The notes under the pieces were generated by a model. The model had not been told where the DNA came from, did no database searches, and was given only the letters and a program-made list of their open reading frames with translations. The position numbers and the translations under genes were made by a program. A stretch of 64,000 nt of DNA from Candidatus Acidiferrum typicum (GTDB lineage Bacteria; Acidobacteriota; Terriglobia; Acidiferrales; UBA7541), in NCBI GenBank assembly GCA_002478115.1, contig DLMH01000054.1:76942-140941 (forward strand), read 5' to 3'. Of the stretch, positions 35,047 to 44,000 are shown piece after piece; within the stretch, counting starts at the first letter, position 1; every line of letters begins with the position of its first letter.

Positions 35047-35613
35047 CTATGGCACCGCGCGCAAGACTTCGCGGCGTATACGCTCCTGAAACACATCGAG
35101 CCGGAGGTTTTTGACACCCATCTTCGTGAAGGCATTCACTTCAGGATCGAAGACAGGAATCTCAGCAGAATCCTGCGTGACGGTTTCCTTGCCGGAGAGG
35201 GTGTCGTGGTGGACGCGGAAAGTTCCTTGCGACCAGCCCAGCACATAAAACTGCCTGCCCGGGCGTCCCCAGAGAAACAGGTAGACTTCCTCTCCGATGC
35301 GGAATTCCGGCGCCCCTTCCACATGCGAATATAGGTGCTGGAATTTACCGCCCGGCTGGCGCACCACGATCGAAGCCGGTAAACGCCCTTTTTCGGTTTC
35401 CAGCACGTGGAAACGCGTGTCGGTAAAGATTTCACCATTCTCGACGCGGGTGTCGGCGCCGACGCAGCGCACCCGCGCGATGGCCGAAGCGTAATGCACC
35501 AGGTCCGGGAAGCGCAGCCGCACATACGTCGTGGCGCGCGCCGTCATGGCAACCAATAGAAGGCCCACGAGGAACAGGAGCCACAGGGAGCGGCGGCGTT
35601 GTGCGTAGCTCAT
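35047..35613 (-). CDS. Exported protein of unknown function
   Basis: 188 residues with a clear signal peptide (RRRSLWLLFLVGLLLVAMTARA). The mature part is beta-rich (IARVRCVGADTRVENGEIFT, EVYLFLWGRPGRQFYVLG, HHDTLSGKETVTQDSAEIP). I do not recognise the family; it may resemble a secreted accessory domain that accompanies matrixins in acidobacteria. Its stop is directly followed by an in-frame ATG of the protease gene, and it begins 16 bases after the Ig-like lipoprotein, so the three are one operon. Confidence 0.75.
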   Translation of the reverse strand: MSYAQRRRSLWLLFLVGLLLVAMTARATTYVRLRFPDLVHYASAIARVRCVGADTRVENGEIFTDTRFHVLETEKGRLPASIVVRQPGGKFQHLYSHVEGAPEFRIGEEVYLFLWGRPGRQFYVLGWSQGTFRVHHDTLSGKETVTQDSAEIPVFDPEVNAFTKMGVKNLRLDVFQERIRREVLRAVP

Positions 35614-35629
35614 CGTGGTCTCCGGGATC

Positions 35630-37939
35630 TCACTGGATCTCCAGGGCGCCCGTGGCGGCGGTGCGATCCAGGTTGGCGTTCTGAATGAAAAGGGTGCGCG
35701 CGCCCGCCGTTGCGCTCGCCGGAACCTGCAAGGTGAGGTGAATGATGCCGAGGCCGGCCGGCTGCTGCGCGATTACCGCGACGTCACCGGAGCCGGAGAC
35801 CGTGTAGCTCATGCTGGTGTCGAAACCAGCCTCCGAGAAAAGGCAGATGTCCGCGGCAATGGTGCCCGAGGAAGGCCGCACCAGCGGAATCGGATTTCCA
35901 GCGAGCGTGCAGGTATTTGTGGAAGTGGTGAACAGACCGATCGCGGCCACTTCGAGATCCAGATTGGCATCGGTGGAATCCAGTCCGGCGGTGGTGGGTT
36001 CGACGACGGTGATGTCCTTGCCAGTCGCGGCGGGCGAGCTGCTGGTCAGCGTGACAACGTCTTCGCCGCTGCCGGGCGTCACGATCACGAGGTCCACGAC
36101 GTTCGACGTGCTCGTATCGGGATTCACGATTTGCACGCTAAGATTTCCGGCCAGAGCCACATCCGTGCTGCTCACCGGCGCGGAGCAGGAATTCGCGCTA
36201 TCACACGTCGTGATGCGCGCGGTGCCGCCAATTTGCAGCACGGAGCCAGGGCGCGGTTGGGAGGGCACGAAGCCGCTGCCGTCCACGCTGACGGTGAAGC
36301 CATCAGTGCCGCCGGCATAAACGCTTGCGGGATGCACCGACAGAATGTTTGCGCCACTGGAAATGGTGATGTTGGCGCTGCCCGACTGCGAGGTATCGTC
36401 CTGGCTGATGGCAACGACGGTCAGCGCATCGGGCGTGGGCGCGACGCCGGGGGCCGTGTAGGTGCCTGCCGGCGTGATGGAGCCGCACAAGCCGCTCGAG
36501 GTGCAGCCAGTGCCCTGGATTTGCCAGACGACGTTTTGATTGTCCGTACCCAAGACCGAAGCGGTGAAACCTTGCACGCCCAGCGGTGGCAGCGTCACGT
36601 TGTTCGGCTGCACGCTGACCAGCACATGGTTGATCACCGTGATTTGCGCCGAAGCCGTGAGGCTGGGATTGCCGGCGCTGGTCACGGTTACAGACACCGG
36701 ATTCGGCGCAGGTATCGCGCCGGGTGCAAGATAGTCCGCTTGCGTGGCGGTGCCGCTCGTGAGGCTCTGGCAGGGATTCGAGCCCACAACGCAAATTTGT
36801 CCCAGCGTGGCGTTGCCGCCGGAAACGCCGTTGACGCTCCAGGCCAAGCCAGTGTTGGCGGCGCCGTTCAGGGATGCGGTGAGCGTGATGCGATGATTGC
36901 CGGCCAGCGTCGCCGTCGACGGAGAGATGCTAAGGCCAGCGCCCTGCACGATGGTGATGTTGGCCTGCGCTTTTTTCGTGGGATCGGCTTGGGGTGTGAC
37001 GGTTACGGTCACGGCGTCCGGTTGCGGGGCGGTGAAAGGCGCGGTGTAATTCGCCGTATCGGCGATCGAATTCCCGCCGGCGGACTGCGTGGTTGTGACC
37101 GTCAAGATTCCGCAGGCGCTGCCACTGCAGCCCGTGCCGGAGAGTGACCACGATAAAGAGCTGCTGGGATTCGAGCCGGGAACCGGAGTCATGGTGGCTA
37201 CCAGCGCCGCTGTCACGCCGAGTTGCACGGTCGCGGGTGCGCTGAGCTGCAGCGAGAAATTGCTGGTGATCAGGACGCTTGCCGAGTTTTGTTTGGAGGG
37301 ATCGGCGGCGCTCGTCGCCGTCAGGGTGACGCTGGCATTTCCCGGCAGAATTTGCGGTGCGGTGAAGTTTCCGTTTGCATCGACGCTGCCGCACGAGTTG
37401 GGGCAGGATGAGCCGGAGAGGCTCCAGCGGATCGCGGAATCCGGCTTGCCATTGCTGGAAATGGAGGCGTGAAAGGCTTGCGCGGCGCCCAGCTCGACAC
37501 TCGCCGTTCCCGGCGAAATCGAGACGGTGATGTCGCTGGTAATGGCGACGTTTGCAGAAGCGAACTTCGAGGAGTCCGCGTGGCTCGTGGCAGTCACTTG
37601 CACCGTCCCGCCCTGGGGAAGATCCGCAGGTGCCGTATACACTCCATCGGCGGAAATCGTGCCGGCTTGAGGAGAACCACCGGTGATGCCGTTGACACTC
37701 CAGATCACGCTGGTGTCCGTGGAGTTGGAGACGCTTGCCGTGAACGCGAGTGTTTCACCGAGCAACACTGTGCCCGGATTGGGAGTCACGATGACGTGAA
37801 TGGAGGGAGGTGGGGACGACGGGGGCGTTACGGAGCCTGCGCCTCCCCCGCCGCAGCTCAGAGTCCACGCACCCATCGCGAGGAGAACGCAGGCTAAGGC
37901 AAATCGGCGCATTTCTGGCGTAATTTTCCTTTGGGCCAT
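35630..37939 (-). CDS. Lipoprotein with Ig-like/BACON-type repeats
   Basis: 769 residues from the ATG at 37939; an upstream extension to 38032 is rejected because it buries the signal. The signal peptide ends with a lipobox, WTLSCGGGG, so the protein is likely lipid-anchored through Cys. About seven tandem beta domains of 85-95 residues follow, each with the pattern VxxSPxxxxxxLG followed by WSxxG and a YTAP motif (for example VYTAPADLPQGGTVQVTATS), resembling bacterial Ig-like (Big_2) folds. The last 200 residues include IPT/TIG-like sequence (HPASVYAGGTDGFTVSVDG). It may be a surface adhesin or scaffold acting with the metalloprotease of the same operon. Confidence 0.8.
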   Translation of the reverse strand: MAQRKITPEMRRFALACVLLAMGAWTLSCGGGGAGSVTPPSSPPPSIHVIVTPNPGTVLLGETLAFTASVSNSTDTSVIWSVNGITGGSPQAGTISADGVYTAPADLPQGGTVQVTATSHADSSKFASANVAITSDITVSISPGTASVELGAAQAFHASISSNGKPDSAIRWSLSGSSCPNSCGSVDANGNFTAPQILPGNASVTLTATSAADPSKQNSASVLITSNFSLQLSAPATVQLGVTAALVATMTPVPGSNPSSSLSWSLSGTGCSGSACGILTVTTTQSAGGNSIADTANYTAPFTAPQPDAVTVTVTPQADPTKKAQANITIVQGAGLSISPSTATLAGNHRITLTASLNGAANTGLAWSVNGVSGGNATLGQICVVGSNPCQSLTSGTATQADYLAPGAIPAPNPVSVTVTSAGNPSLTASAQITVINHVLVSVQPNNVTLPPLGVQGFTASVLGTDNQNVVWQIQGTGCTSSGLCGSITPAGTYTAPGVAPTPDALTVVAISQDDTSQSGSANITISSGANILSVHPASVYAGGTDGFTVSVDGSGFVPSQPRPGSVLQIGGTARITTCDSANSCSAPVSSTDVALAGNLSVQIVNPDTSTSNVVDLVIVTPGSGEDVVTLTSSSPAATGKDITVVEPTTAGLDSTDANLDLEVAAIGLFTTSTNTCTLAGNPIPLVRPSSGTIAADICLFSEAGFDTSMSYTVSGSGDVAVIAQQPAGLGIIHLTLQVPASATAGARTLFIQNANLDRTAATGALEIQ

Positions 37940-38266
37940 GTTCTTCACGGATGTTCTTGCTTCTCGAGTTTGCGGAAGGGGCCGCATGCTTTCTGCAATT
38001 GCAGGCGAAGGACCAGCGAAATCGTGCTGCACCAGTTTTCTCGCGCAGTCCGCAAGCGAACTGCAAAACGCCTGCTAACGCCTTTGTATCGATGTATTTG
38101 GAATTTCTAATGGAATTTGGCCGCGGCGCATGGAGCAAACCCAGCGTCACGCCATGAATGACCTTCGCGTGCCGAACTGAAATCCCGGGCTCAGTCAAAA
38201 TCCCAAAGTGGGAATGCAGCCCTCGCCTTTATTGACATTCTCCCAGGCCGCTTCAATAATTCGCCC
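37940..38266. other. Intergenic region between divergent genes
   Basis: No gene found. The right end holds the promoter at 38232-38260. The rest has no recognised repeat; it presumably includes the promoter of the secreted-protein operon on the minus strand. Confidence 0.5.
38232..38260 (+). promoter_or_regulatory. Sigma-70-like promoter, likely leaderless
   Basis: TTGACA at 38232-38237 matches the -35 consensus fully, and AATAAT at 38255-38260 matches the -10 at five of six positions with a 17-base spacer. The next ATG is at 38267, where transcription would start, so the transcript probably has no 5' leader. Confidence 0.55.
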
Positions 38267-38644
38267 ATGACGCGACCCAACGCGGTGCGGCGAGTGAAGA
38301 GCTACTCGGCTTCCAACGGCTACGTCTACCAGTATTGCTTCCACGAGGTGAACCGCATCACCCACGAGGGCGGGCCCGCGGGCGAATACATTTACGCCAT
38401 TTCCGCCGATCGCAAGACGCCGTTTCCGCTGCGCATCGTGGTCGTGCAAGCGGCGCTGGAGGCTTGGGCGCAGTCCAATGGCCGCCCGCTGACCAGCAGC
38501 GAAGAATACGCCGTGGCCAAAATGCGATTGTTCCAGGCCTTCGACGAAGACGAAGTGCCGGTCACAGACCCGGGTGCGGAAGAGCAGCGCCTGCTGGTGG
38601 ACGAATCCAGGCTGGAAGATCTACTCCGGATGCTCAACATTTGA
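38267..38644 (+). CDS. Protein of unknown function, 125 residues
   Basis: I do not recognise the family. It has a possible beta-strand start (SASNGYVYQYCFHEVNRITH), a central Pro-rich FPLRIVVVQAALEAWAQ segment, and acidic ends (DEDEVPVTDPGAEEQRLLVDE). No signal peptide or metal-binding cysteines. It begins at the predicted leaderless start; the sigma-factor remnant lies 38 bases downstream. Confidence 0.6.
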   Translation: MTRPNAVRRVKSYSASNGYVYQYCFHEVNRITHEGGPAGEYIYAISADRKTPFPLRIVVVQAALEAWAQSNGRPLTSSEEYAVAKMRLFQAFDEDEVPVTDPGAEEQRLLVDESRLEDLLRMLNI

Positions 38645-38682
38645 CCGCAGAGCTTTGCCCTGGATGAACCGAAAGGCAGACC

Positions 38683-38970
38683 GTGGCGTCTAGTTCATGT
38701 AAGGCAAAGCGGGGATGGCACTCCCGCCCCAGGGGAAGCATGCAGGAGCTCGTTCTGGTCCAACCGGGACAATCCATCGGCGGGACCCCCACGCGTGAAC
38801 TGGAACGCTCCGTGGAAGAGTTGCCGGAGAAGCTTCGGCTGGTCCTGCTGCTCTCGGCGCTGCAGGGTTACACGCTCGAAGAGGTTTCTTCGATGCTGGG
38901 CATCCCGATTGGCACGGTGAAGTCCCGTTTATTTTTCGCCCGGAAGCAGCTAGCGGAGAAATTGCGATGA
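38683..38970 (+). CDS. Region-4-only ECF-type sigma factor (truncated)
   Basis: 95 residues from a GTG, or 76 from the ATG at 38740. It contains the sigma region 4 helix-turn-helix: ELPEKLRLVLLLSALQGYTLEEVSSMLGIPIGTVKSRLFFARKQL. Region 2, needed for -10 melting and core binding, is absent, and no frame upstream encodes it. The gene overlaps the anti-sigma gene by four bases (ATGA at 38967-38970). It could be a decayed sigma factor or a stand-alone -35-binding protein. Confidence 0.75.
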   Translation: MASSSCKAKRGWHSRPRGSMQELVLVQPGQSIGGTPTRELERSVEELPEKLRLVLLLSALQGYTLEEVSSMLGIPIGTVKSRLFFARKQLAEKLR

Positions 38971-39647
38971 ACTGCCACAATGCAAGAGAGCAAATCACCG
39001 ATATGTTGGCCGCGGGCAGTGTGGAACTTACCAGAGAGCTCGCGGGCCACGTGCAGTCCTGTGCGGGATGCGGGGCATTTTACGCGCAGCAGGCCGAGTT
39101 GTTTCGTGCCATGGATTCCGCCCTTAGCGCGATGGCCAATGAACCGGTGCCTCCCTCGCTCTTGCCGAAAGTCCGCGCGCGGATGGAAGAAAGAGAGTCG
39201 CGTCGCGGCTGGTTTCCCAACCCGATGACGGCTGCTGCAACATTGGCAGCTGTTTTTCTTGCGGTCATGTTCTTTCCGCGCGTTGAGAAGAAGGCTTTGG
39301 AGAAGCCCGTGGCGGCACTTCCGACGCACATCTTGGACAGGTGGGAAGCGCGCCGGACAGGGACAATCGCGGCGGCAGCTGCTTTGACTCCTCGGCCGAG
39401 AGTTAGCCATGCGAAGGCTAACCGGGCGGCAGGTGTCAAGGAAGTTTCCCCCGCCCCCGGAGTAATTGTTCTTGTGGAAGAGCGGCAAGCCTTTGCCAGG
39501 TTTGTCGCTGAGCTTCCCGACGAAAGAGAAGTAGCACTGGCGTTGACACGGCCCGCCTCGGCGCTAGAGGACGTTCCTGTCGAGATTGCCTTGTTGCAGA
39601 TCGAGAGCCTGGAACTAAAACCTTTGGAAGGAACGCCAGGGGAATAG
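38967..39647 (+). CDS. Zinc-finger anti-sigma factor with one membrane helix
   Basis: 226 residues. The N-terminus has the anti-sigma zinc motif (Cys3, His28 and Cys32-x2-Cys35 in HVQSCAGCGAF), typical of ZAS anti-sigma factors that hold ECF sigma factors. One membrane helix near residues 85-102 (AAATLAAVFLAVMFF) places the following 120 residues in the periplasm; they have no recognised domain. It is translationally coupled to the region-4-only sigma gene. Confidence 0.82.
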   Translation: MNCHNAREQITDMLAAGSVELTRELAGHVQSCAGCGAFYAQQAELFRAMDSALSAMANEPVPPSLLPKVRARMEERESRRGWFPNPMTAAATLAAVFLAVMFFPRVEKKALEKPVAALPTHILDRWEARRTGTIAAAAALTPRPRVSHAKANRAAGVKEVSPAPGVIVLVEERQAFARFVAELPDEREVALALTRPASALEDVPVEIALLQIESLELKPLEGTPGE

Positions 39648-39712
39648 CATCGAGGGCTGATTTTGCGCGTGGTTCGAGCAAGCAGGGGATATCGAGAATC
39701 TTGGAGGAAAGA

Positions 39713-40300
39713 ATGAGAAAAGTACCTTTCGCATTGGCAGCACTATTAGCACTCACGGTGGTTGCCTACCACATCTCGGCTCAGGACAAGCCGCGCAACG
39801 ACAGCAAGACACCCGCGACCACCCTCAAAGTGCAGGTGACTTTTGCCGAAAATGAAGGCGAGAAGAAATTGGCGAATTTGCCGTATACGTTTTTTCTCAA
39901 GACGGGCGACACCAGTCCAGCTTTTGGACCTTCCTGGACCAAGGTTCGCATGGGCAGCCGCGTCCCCGTCTATGCCGGCAAAGACGCAGGAATGCAGTAC
40001 ATTGACGTCGGCACGAACATCGATGCGCGAGCCCTTCCGGCAGACGCCGGGCGATTCGACGTGTTCGTAAATCTTGAACGATCGTGGGTCGAGGGCGAGG
40101 TGCAGGTCGAGCTACAGAAAGGTTCCGGAGGCGCTGTGGATCCGAATGCCGCTGGGTGCAAGCAACCAATCATCCGCCAATTTAAAACTGAACTTACTCT
40201 AACGATGCATGACGGCGAGACAATTCAAACGACACAAGCTGCCGATCCGCTGAGCGGAAGGGTCCTCACCATCACGGTCACCATGAATGTGGTGAAGTAA
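39713..40300 (+). CDS. Exported protein of unknown function
   Basis: 195 residues from the ATG at 39713, preceded by ggagg (39703-39707); a TTG at 39701 is rejected. A signal peptide (KVPFALAALLALTVVAYH) leads to a beta-rich domain (LKVQVTFAENEGEKKLANLP, RFDVFVNLERSWVEGEVQVE, ITVTMNVVK). No family recognised. It is likely transcribed with the sigma/anti-sigma pair upstream and might be the sensed target, which is speculation. Confidence 0.7.
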   Translation: MRKVPFALAALLALTVVAYHISAQDKPRNDSKTPATTLKVQVTFAENEGEKKLANLPYTFFLKTGDTSPAFGPSWTKVRMGSRVPVYAGKDAGMQYIDVGTNIDARALPADAGRFDVFVNLERSWVEGEVQVELQKGSGGAVDPNAAGCKQPIIRQFKTELTLTMHDGETIQTTQAADPLSGRVLTITVTMNVVK

Positions 40301-40309
40301 GTTCGTCCT

Positions 40310-41221
40310 TCAAGAAAACAGGTAGGTCAGAGCTGCCGCCAAGTCTGGATAGAGGAAGCGGTAGCCAAGTTTCTCCAATTGTGCGGGCAGCGCGCGCTGG
40401 CTTGCGAGAAGCAGTGCATCTGCCATCTCGCCGAGCAGCAGCCGCAGCGCAAACGCCGGGGCAGGAAAGAGCGCTGGACGGCGAAAAGACTTTGCCAGCA
40501 CCCTGGTGAACTCGGCGTTCCGCACTGGGTGTGGTGAAACCACATTTATCGGGCCGCGCGCCGCACCGTTCTCCAGCGCAAATCGAAGCATGGCGACAAC
40601 ATCCGGGAGCGTTACCCAACTCATCCACTGTTCGCCGGAACCGATTTTCCCACCGGCGCCCCACAAAAAGGGGCGAACCATGCGCGGCAAAGCGCCGCCG
40701 TGTTTTGCAAGGATAATTCCAAATCGTGCGCGAACGACGCGTATGCCTAACGCCTCTGCCTTCGCTGCTTCGGCCTCCCATTCCTGTCCCAGGCGGCTCA
40801 GAAAGTCCTGGCCGAGTGGACTCTCTTCCGTGAGCACCTGATCGCCGCAGTTCCCGTAGTAGCCGATCCCAGACGCGGAGACGAGCACGCGCGGCCGGGC
40901 GGCCATTTTGGAGAGTGCCTGGACGAGCGCGCGTGTGGTATCCACGCGGCTGGCAAGCAGAAGTTGCTTGCGTTCGGCTGTCCAACGCCCATCCGCGATC
41001 GAGGCCCCGGCAAGATTCACGACCGCATCCGCGCCCACCGCCGCGCCACCAAGCTCCCCAGTTGTGGGATTCCAGTTCGCATCGAAACCGCCGGCACCTC
41101 GCGGCTTCTCGACGGCCGTGCCTGGCCGCACCAACCGGCAGACCGTGTGTCCGGCGCGCTGCAATTCCTGGCATAGCGCGGTGCCAACGAATCCCGTCGA
41201 ACCCGACATCAGAATCTTCAT
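40310..41221 (-). CDS. TIGR01777-family NAD-dependent epimerase-like protein
   Basis: 303 residues from the ATG at 41221 (an upstream start at 41281 is rejected). Extended short-chain dehydrogenase fold: MKILMSGSTGFVGTAL is the nucleotide-binding loop, VVNLAGASIADGRW and SASGIGYYGNCGDQ the active-site strand with Tyr, and RFGIILAKHGGALP, VNVVSPHPVRNAEFT. These are marks of the YfcH/TIGR01777 family, whose substrate is unknown. It converges with the exported protein at its 3' end. Confidence 0.87.
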   Translation of the reverse strand: MKILMSGSTGFVGTALCQELQRAGHTVCRLVRPGTAVEKPRGAGGFDANWNPTTGELGGAAVGADAVVNLAGASIADGRWTAERKQLLLASRVDTTRALVQALSKMAARPRVLVSASGIGYYGNCGDQVLTEESPLGQDFLSRLGQEWEAEAAKAEALGIRVVRARFGIILAKHGGALPRMVRPFLWGAGGKIGSGEQWMSWVTLPDVVAMLRFALENGAARGPINVVSPHPVRNAEFTRVLAKSFRRPALFPAPAFALRLLLGEMADALLLASQRALPAQLEKLGYRFLYPDLAAALTYLFS

Positions 41222-41303
41222 CACTGCATCTCCCTGCAAACCCTTGGCGTCTCCGCCGTGCCTCCTGCTGGCAGGCCGCACCTGCTCAGGTTACAATTTT
41301 CCC

Positions 41304-41570
41304 ATGCCATCCGTCTCTCCCAGTGTCCGCGTGAAGGTCCTCTTCTTCGGCCGCGTCCGTGAACTTACCGGCCTCACGGAAGAAAATGGAGAAATCAGCG
41401 AAGGGGCGACACTCGGCGACCTTCTGGAGCGTTACATCCAGCGCTACCCGCAACTCGCGGGGTTTCGCGCTTCACTGGTGGCCTCGCGCAATCAAGAATT
41501 CGCCGCCTGGGATACGCGGATTGCAGGCGGGGATGAGATCGCCTTTCTTCCCCCGGTCAGCGGAGGCTGA
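41304..41570 (+). CDS. moaD: Molybdopterin synthase sulfur-carrier subunit
   Basis: 88 residues from the ATG at 41304 (a long upstream extension on this frame is rejected because it overlaps the epimerase gene). The ubiquitin-like fold ends FLPPVSGG, with the di-glycine tail that is adenylated and thiocarboxylated. It provides sulfur to MoaE, encoded 12 bases downstream, to make molybdopterin for Mo/W enzymes. VKVLFFGRVRELTGL is the family N-terminus. Confidence 0.92.
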   Translation: MPSVSPSVRVKVLFFGRVRELTGLTEENGEISEGATLGDLLERYIQRYPQLAGFRASLVASRNQEFAAWDTRIAGGDEIAFLPPVSGG

Positions 41571-41582
41571 GACCCAGCACCA

Positions 41583-42050
41583 ATGCCCACGACGCCCGAA
41601 AGCGATCTTTATGAGCTTATTCAAGCGGCCGTCGATCCTGCGGCGCTAGTGCGGCACGTGCGCGCGGGGCAGGATGGCGCCATCGTCACCTTCGATGGTT
41701 TCGTCCGCAACGAATCTCATGGCCGGGCCACAAAATACCTTGAATATGAAGCTTACGAACCCATGGCGCTGGCGAAAATGCGCGAGATTGGCGCGCAGAT
41801 CCACGAGAGATATGCCATTCACCGGGTCGCCATGGTGCATCGCCTCGGACGGATGGACATCGGCGAAACAAGCGTCTTTATTGCGGTCAGCGCGCCTCAC
41901 CGGGCGGCGGCATTCGATGCCTGCCGGTTTGCCATTGATACACTGAAGCGCACAGTTCCTATCTGGAAAAAGGAGTATTTTCAGGATGGAGCCATTTGGG
42001 CGGAGGGGAAAATCCCCCCGACGGCACCAAAGACAAAACCTGCATCTTAA
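41583..42050 (+). CDS. moaE: Molybdopterin synthase catalytic subunit
   Basis: 155 residues. GAIVTFDGFVRNESHGRATKYLEYEAYEPMA is the family core, and HRLGRMDIGETSVFIAVSAPHRAAAFDACRFAID with VPIWKKEYF contains the catalytic Lys. With MoaD it inserts two sulfurs into precursor Z. The rest of the molybdenum-cofactor pathway is outside this window. Confidence 0.93.
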   Translation: MPTTPESDLYELIQAAVDPAALVRHVRAGQDGAIVTFDGFVRNESHGRATKYLEYEAYEPMALAKMREIGAQIHERYAIHRVAMVHRLGRMDIGETSVFIAVSAPHRAAAFDACRFAIDTLKRTVPIWKKEYFQDGAIWAEGKIPPTAPKTKPAS

Positions 42051-42057
42051 CAAATAG

Positions 42058-43074
42058 ATGATCTTCCAGGCCAAGAGCAGGCGCCATGCGCTGGTTGCAG
42101 GATTGCTCCTGCTCATTTCTGCATACGGGCTTGCGGCACAGGAGAAACCCGACCGGCCGCCATGGGCGCAGCCTACCAACAGCGGGCAAGGAAAGCCGAG
42201 CGACGTGCAGGTCAAGGAAAAGAACCAGGAGCCGGCTTCGCCGCGCGGCACGATCAAAGTGAATGTCAACCTCGTGAACGTGCTGGTCAGCGTCCTCGAC
42301 GAGCACAACCGCCCCGCGCCGGACCTGCCGGTGGACGCCTTTCAGGTCTTCGAGGAAGGCGTGCAGCAGAAGATTGACATCTTTGAATCGGAGACCAGGC
42401 AGCCCCTGGATCTCGCGCTGATGATTGATGCCAGCCTCAGCGCGCACAAGGAGATGCCGTTTGAGCGCGAGGCAGCCTCGCATTTCATCAAGCAAATTCT
42501 GCGGCCCGATGATCGCATGAGCGTCTTCTACTTCGACGAAAACGTGACACAGTTGGCTGGTTTTTCGGACAACGTGGCGACGCTGCAGGAAGCGGTTCGC
42601 AGGATTCCCGATGGCGGAGGCACCTCGATTTACGATGCGATCCTGCTCGGCTCGCGTGCCATGGAGAAGCGTCCCAACGAACGGCGCCGTGTGCTCGTGT
42701 TGCTGACAGACGCGGGCGAAACCACCAGCCGCTCCGATTTCGATTCGGCTCGCAAGGCCGCTCTGCGCGCGGAAGTCTTGCTGTACACCATTGTGATTCG
42801 TCCGGTGAAGAATGAGAACGGCCGCAACACCGCCGGCGAACACGCGCTGCAAACCATTACGGAGACCACCGGCGGAGCGATGTTCTTTCCCGATTCCGCG
42901 CAGGAGCTTCCGGTGATCTTCGACCGCATCGACCAGGAGTTGCGCACGCAGTACCGCCTGGCCTATTACCCCAATCCGCGGGGCCCGGCGAACACCTATC
43001 GCACCATCGACGTGAAAGTGCTGCCGGGCTATTCTTCGCGGCATCGCACCACCTACCTGACCGGCCCGCAGTAG
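42058..43074 (+). CDS. Exported VWFA-domain protein (acidobacterial VWFA-related type)
   Basis: 338 residues with a signal peptide (RRHALVAGLLLLISAYGL). After a Pro-rich linker, NLVNVLVSVLDEHNRPAPDLPVDAF precedes a von Willebrand A domain with a MIDAS-like DASLSAHKEM and VLLTDAGETTSRSD. The family is abundant in acidobacteria and of unknown ligand. The C-terminal RTQYRLAYYPNPRGPAN is characteristic. It follows moaE by only seven bases but is probably an independent transcript partner. Confidence 0.87.
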   Translation: MIFQAKSRRHALVAGLLLLISAYGLAAQEKPDRPPWAQPTNSGQGKPSDVQVKEKNQEPASPRGTIKVNVNLVNVLVSVLDEHNRPAPDLPVDAFQVFEEGVQQKIDIFESETRQPLDLALMIDASLSAHKEMPFEREAASHFIKQILRPDDRMSVFYFDENVTQLAGFSDNVATLQEAVRRIPDGGGTSIYDAILLGSRAMEKRPNERRRVLVLLTDAGETTSRSDFDSARKAALRAEVLLYTIVIRPVKNENGRNTAGEHALQTITETTGGAMFFPDSAQELPVIFDRIDQELRTQYRLAYYPNPRGPANTYRTIDVKVLPGYSSRHRTTYLTGPQ

Positions 43075-43202
43075 GATCGATCTCGATGATTTCCCATTCT
43101 GAACGGCAAGCTGATAACGTATATCTGTGCACGTCTATGTTTGTGCCCAGGACGCAGAAGTCGGAACTCAAAACTTAGAATTTAGAACTGACGGCTGACC
43201 TT

Positions 43203-44000
43203 ATGACCAAAACATTTCTGCAGGCCGCTGTTGAAATCGCCAGGGGAGCCGGCGCTATCCTACGCGAAGAGCTGGAACGCCCTCCGGACATCGCCTACAA
43301 AGGCGACTTTGACCTGGTGACTCAGGCCGACCGGCGCTCCGAAGAATGGATTGTGCGTCGCTTGCAGGAGTTTTTCCCGGAGCATGCCATCGCCGCGGAA
43401 GAGGGCACGGCAAAGGACAGGGAATCGGAGTACCGCTGGCACGTGGATCCGCTGGACGGCACCACGAATTTCGCTCACGGCTATCCCTGCTTCTGCGTCT
43501 CGATGGGACTGGCCCGCAACAATGAACTGGTTCTCGGAGTCATCTACAGCCCCGTGTACGACGAGTTGTTCACAGCGCAACGCGGCGAAGGCGCCCATTT
43601 TAACGGGAAAAGGATCCGCTGCTCCAGGATCGATAGCCTGAAGAACAGCCTGCTGTGCACCGGCTTTCCGAATCACAAGCGCCACGCGCACCCGAATATT
43701 TATTACTACTGGGATTTCACATTGAAATCGCACGGTGTGCGCCGCGACGGCTCGGCGGCGCTGGATCTGGCCTACGTTGCCGCCGGACGGTTCGACGGCT
43801 TCTGGGAATTCGGGCTTATGCCTTGGGACTCTGCCGCAGGCGTCGTGCTGGTCGAAGAAGCGGGCGGTACGATCAGTGACCTTGAGGGTCGGCCGTATAC
43901 GCTTGGCGGCAAGTCCATTCTGGCGTCAAATGGGCTGATCCACGCAGAAATGAAACAGGTGGCTGCCGAGATCGCCAAGCGCTCGATGCCGCCACTGTAG
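43203..44000 (+). CDS. suhB: Inositol monophosphatase family protein
   Basis: 265 residues. Li+-sensitive phosphatase motifs: AAEEGTAKD (Glu ligand), WHVDPLDGTTNFAHGYP (metal Asp residues and the catalytic Thr) and WEFGLMPWDSAAGVVLVEEAGG. It removes phosphate from inositol 1-phosphate or related sugar phosphates; the homologue SuhB also aids rRNA transcription. The substrate cannot be told from sequence. Confidence 0.92.
   Translation: MTKTFLQAAVEIARGAGAILREELERPPDIAYKGDFDLVTQADRRSEEWIVRRLQEFFPEHAIAAEEGTAKDRESEYRWHVDPLDGTTNFAHGYPCFCVSMGLARNNELVLGVIYSPVYDELFTAQRGEGAHFNGKRIRCSRIDSLKNSLLCTGFPNHKRHAHPNIYYYWDFTLKSHGVRRDGSAALDLAYVAAGRFDGFWEFGLMPWDSAAGVVLVEEAGGTISDLEGRPYTLGGKSILASNGLIHAEMKQVAAEIAKRSMPPL

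Noticed and set aside
35615..37147. 510-residue plus-strand open frame
   Set aside because: Antisense to the Ig-like lipoprotein gene; Arg/Gly-rich without motifs.
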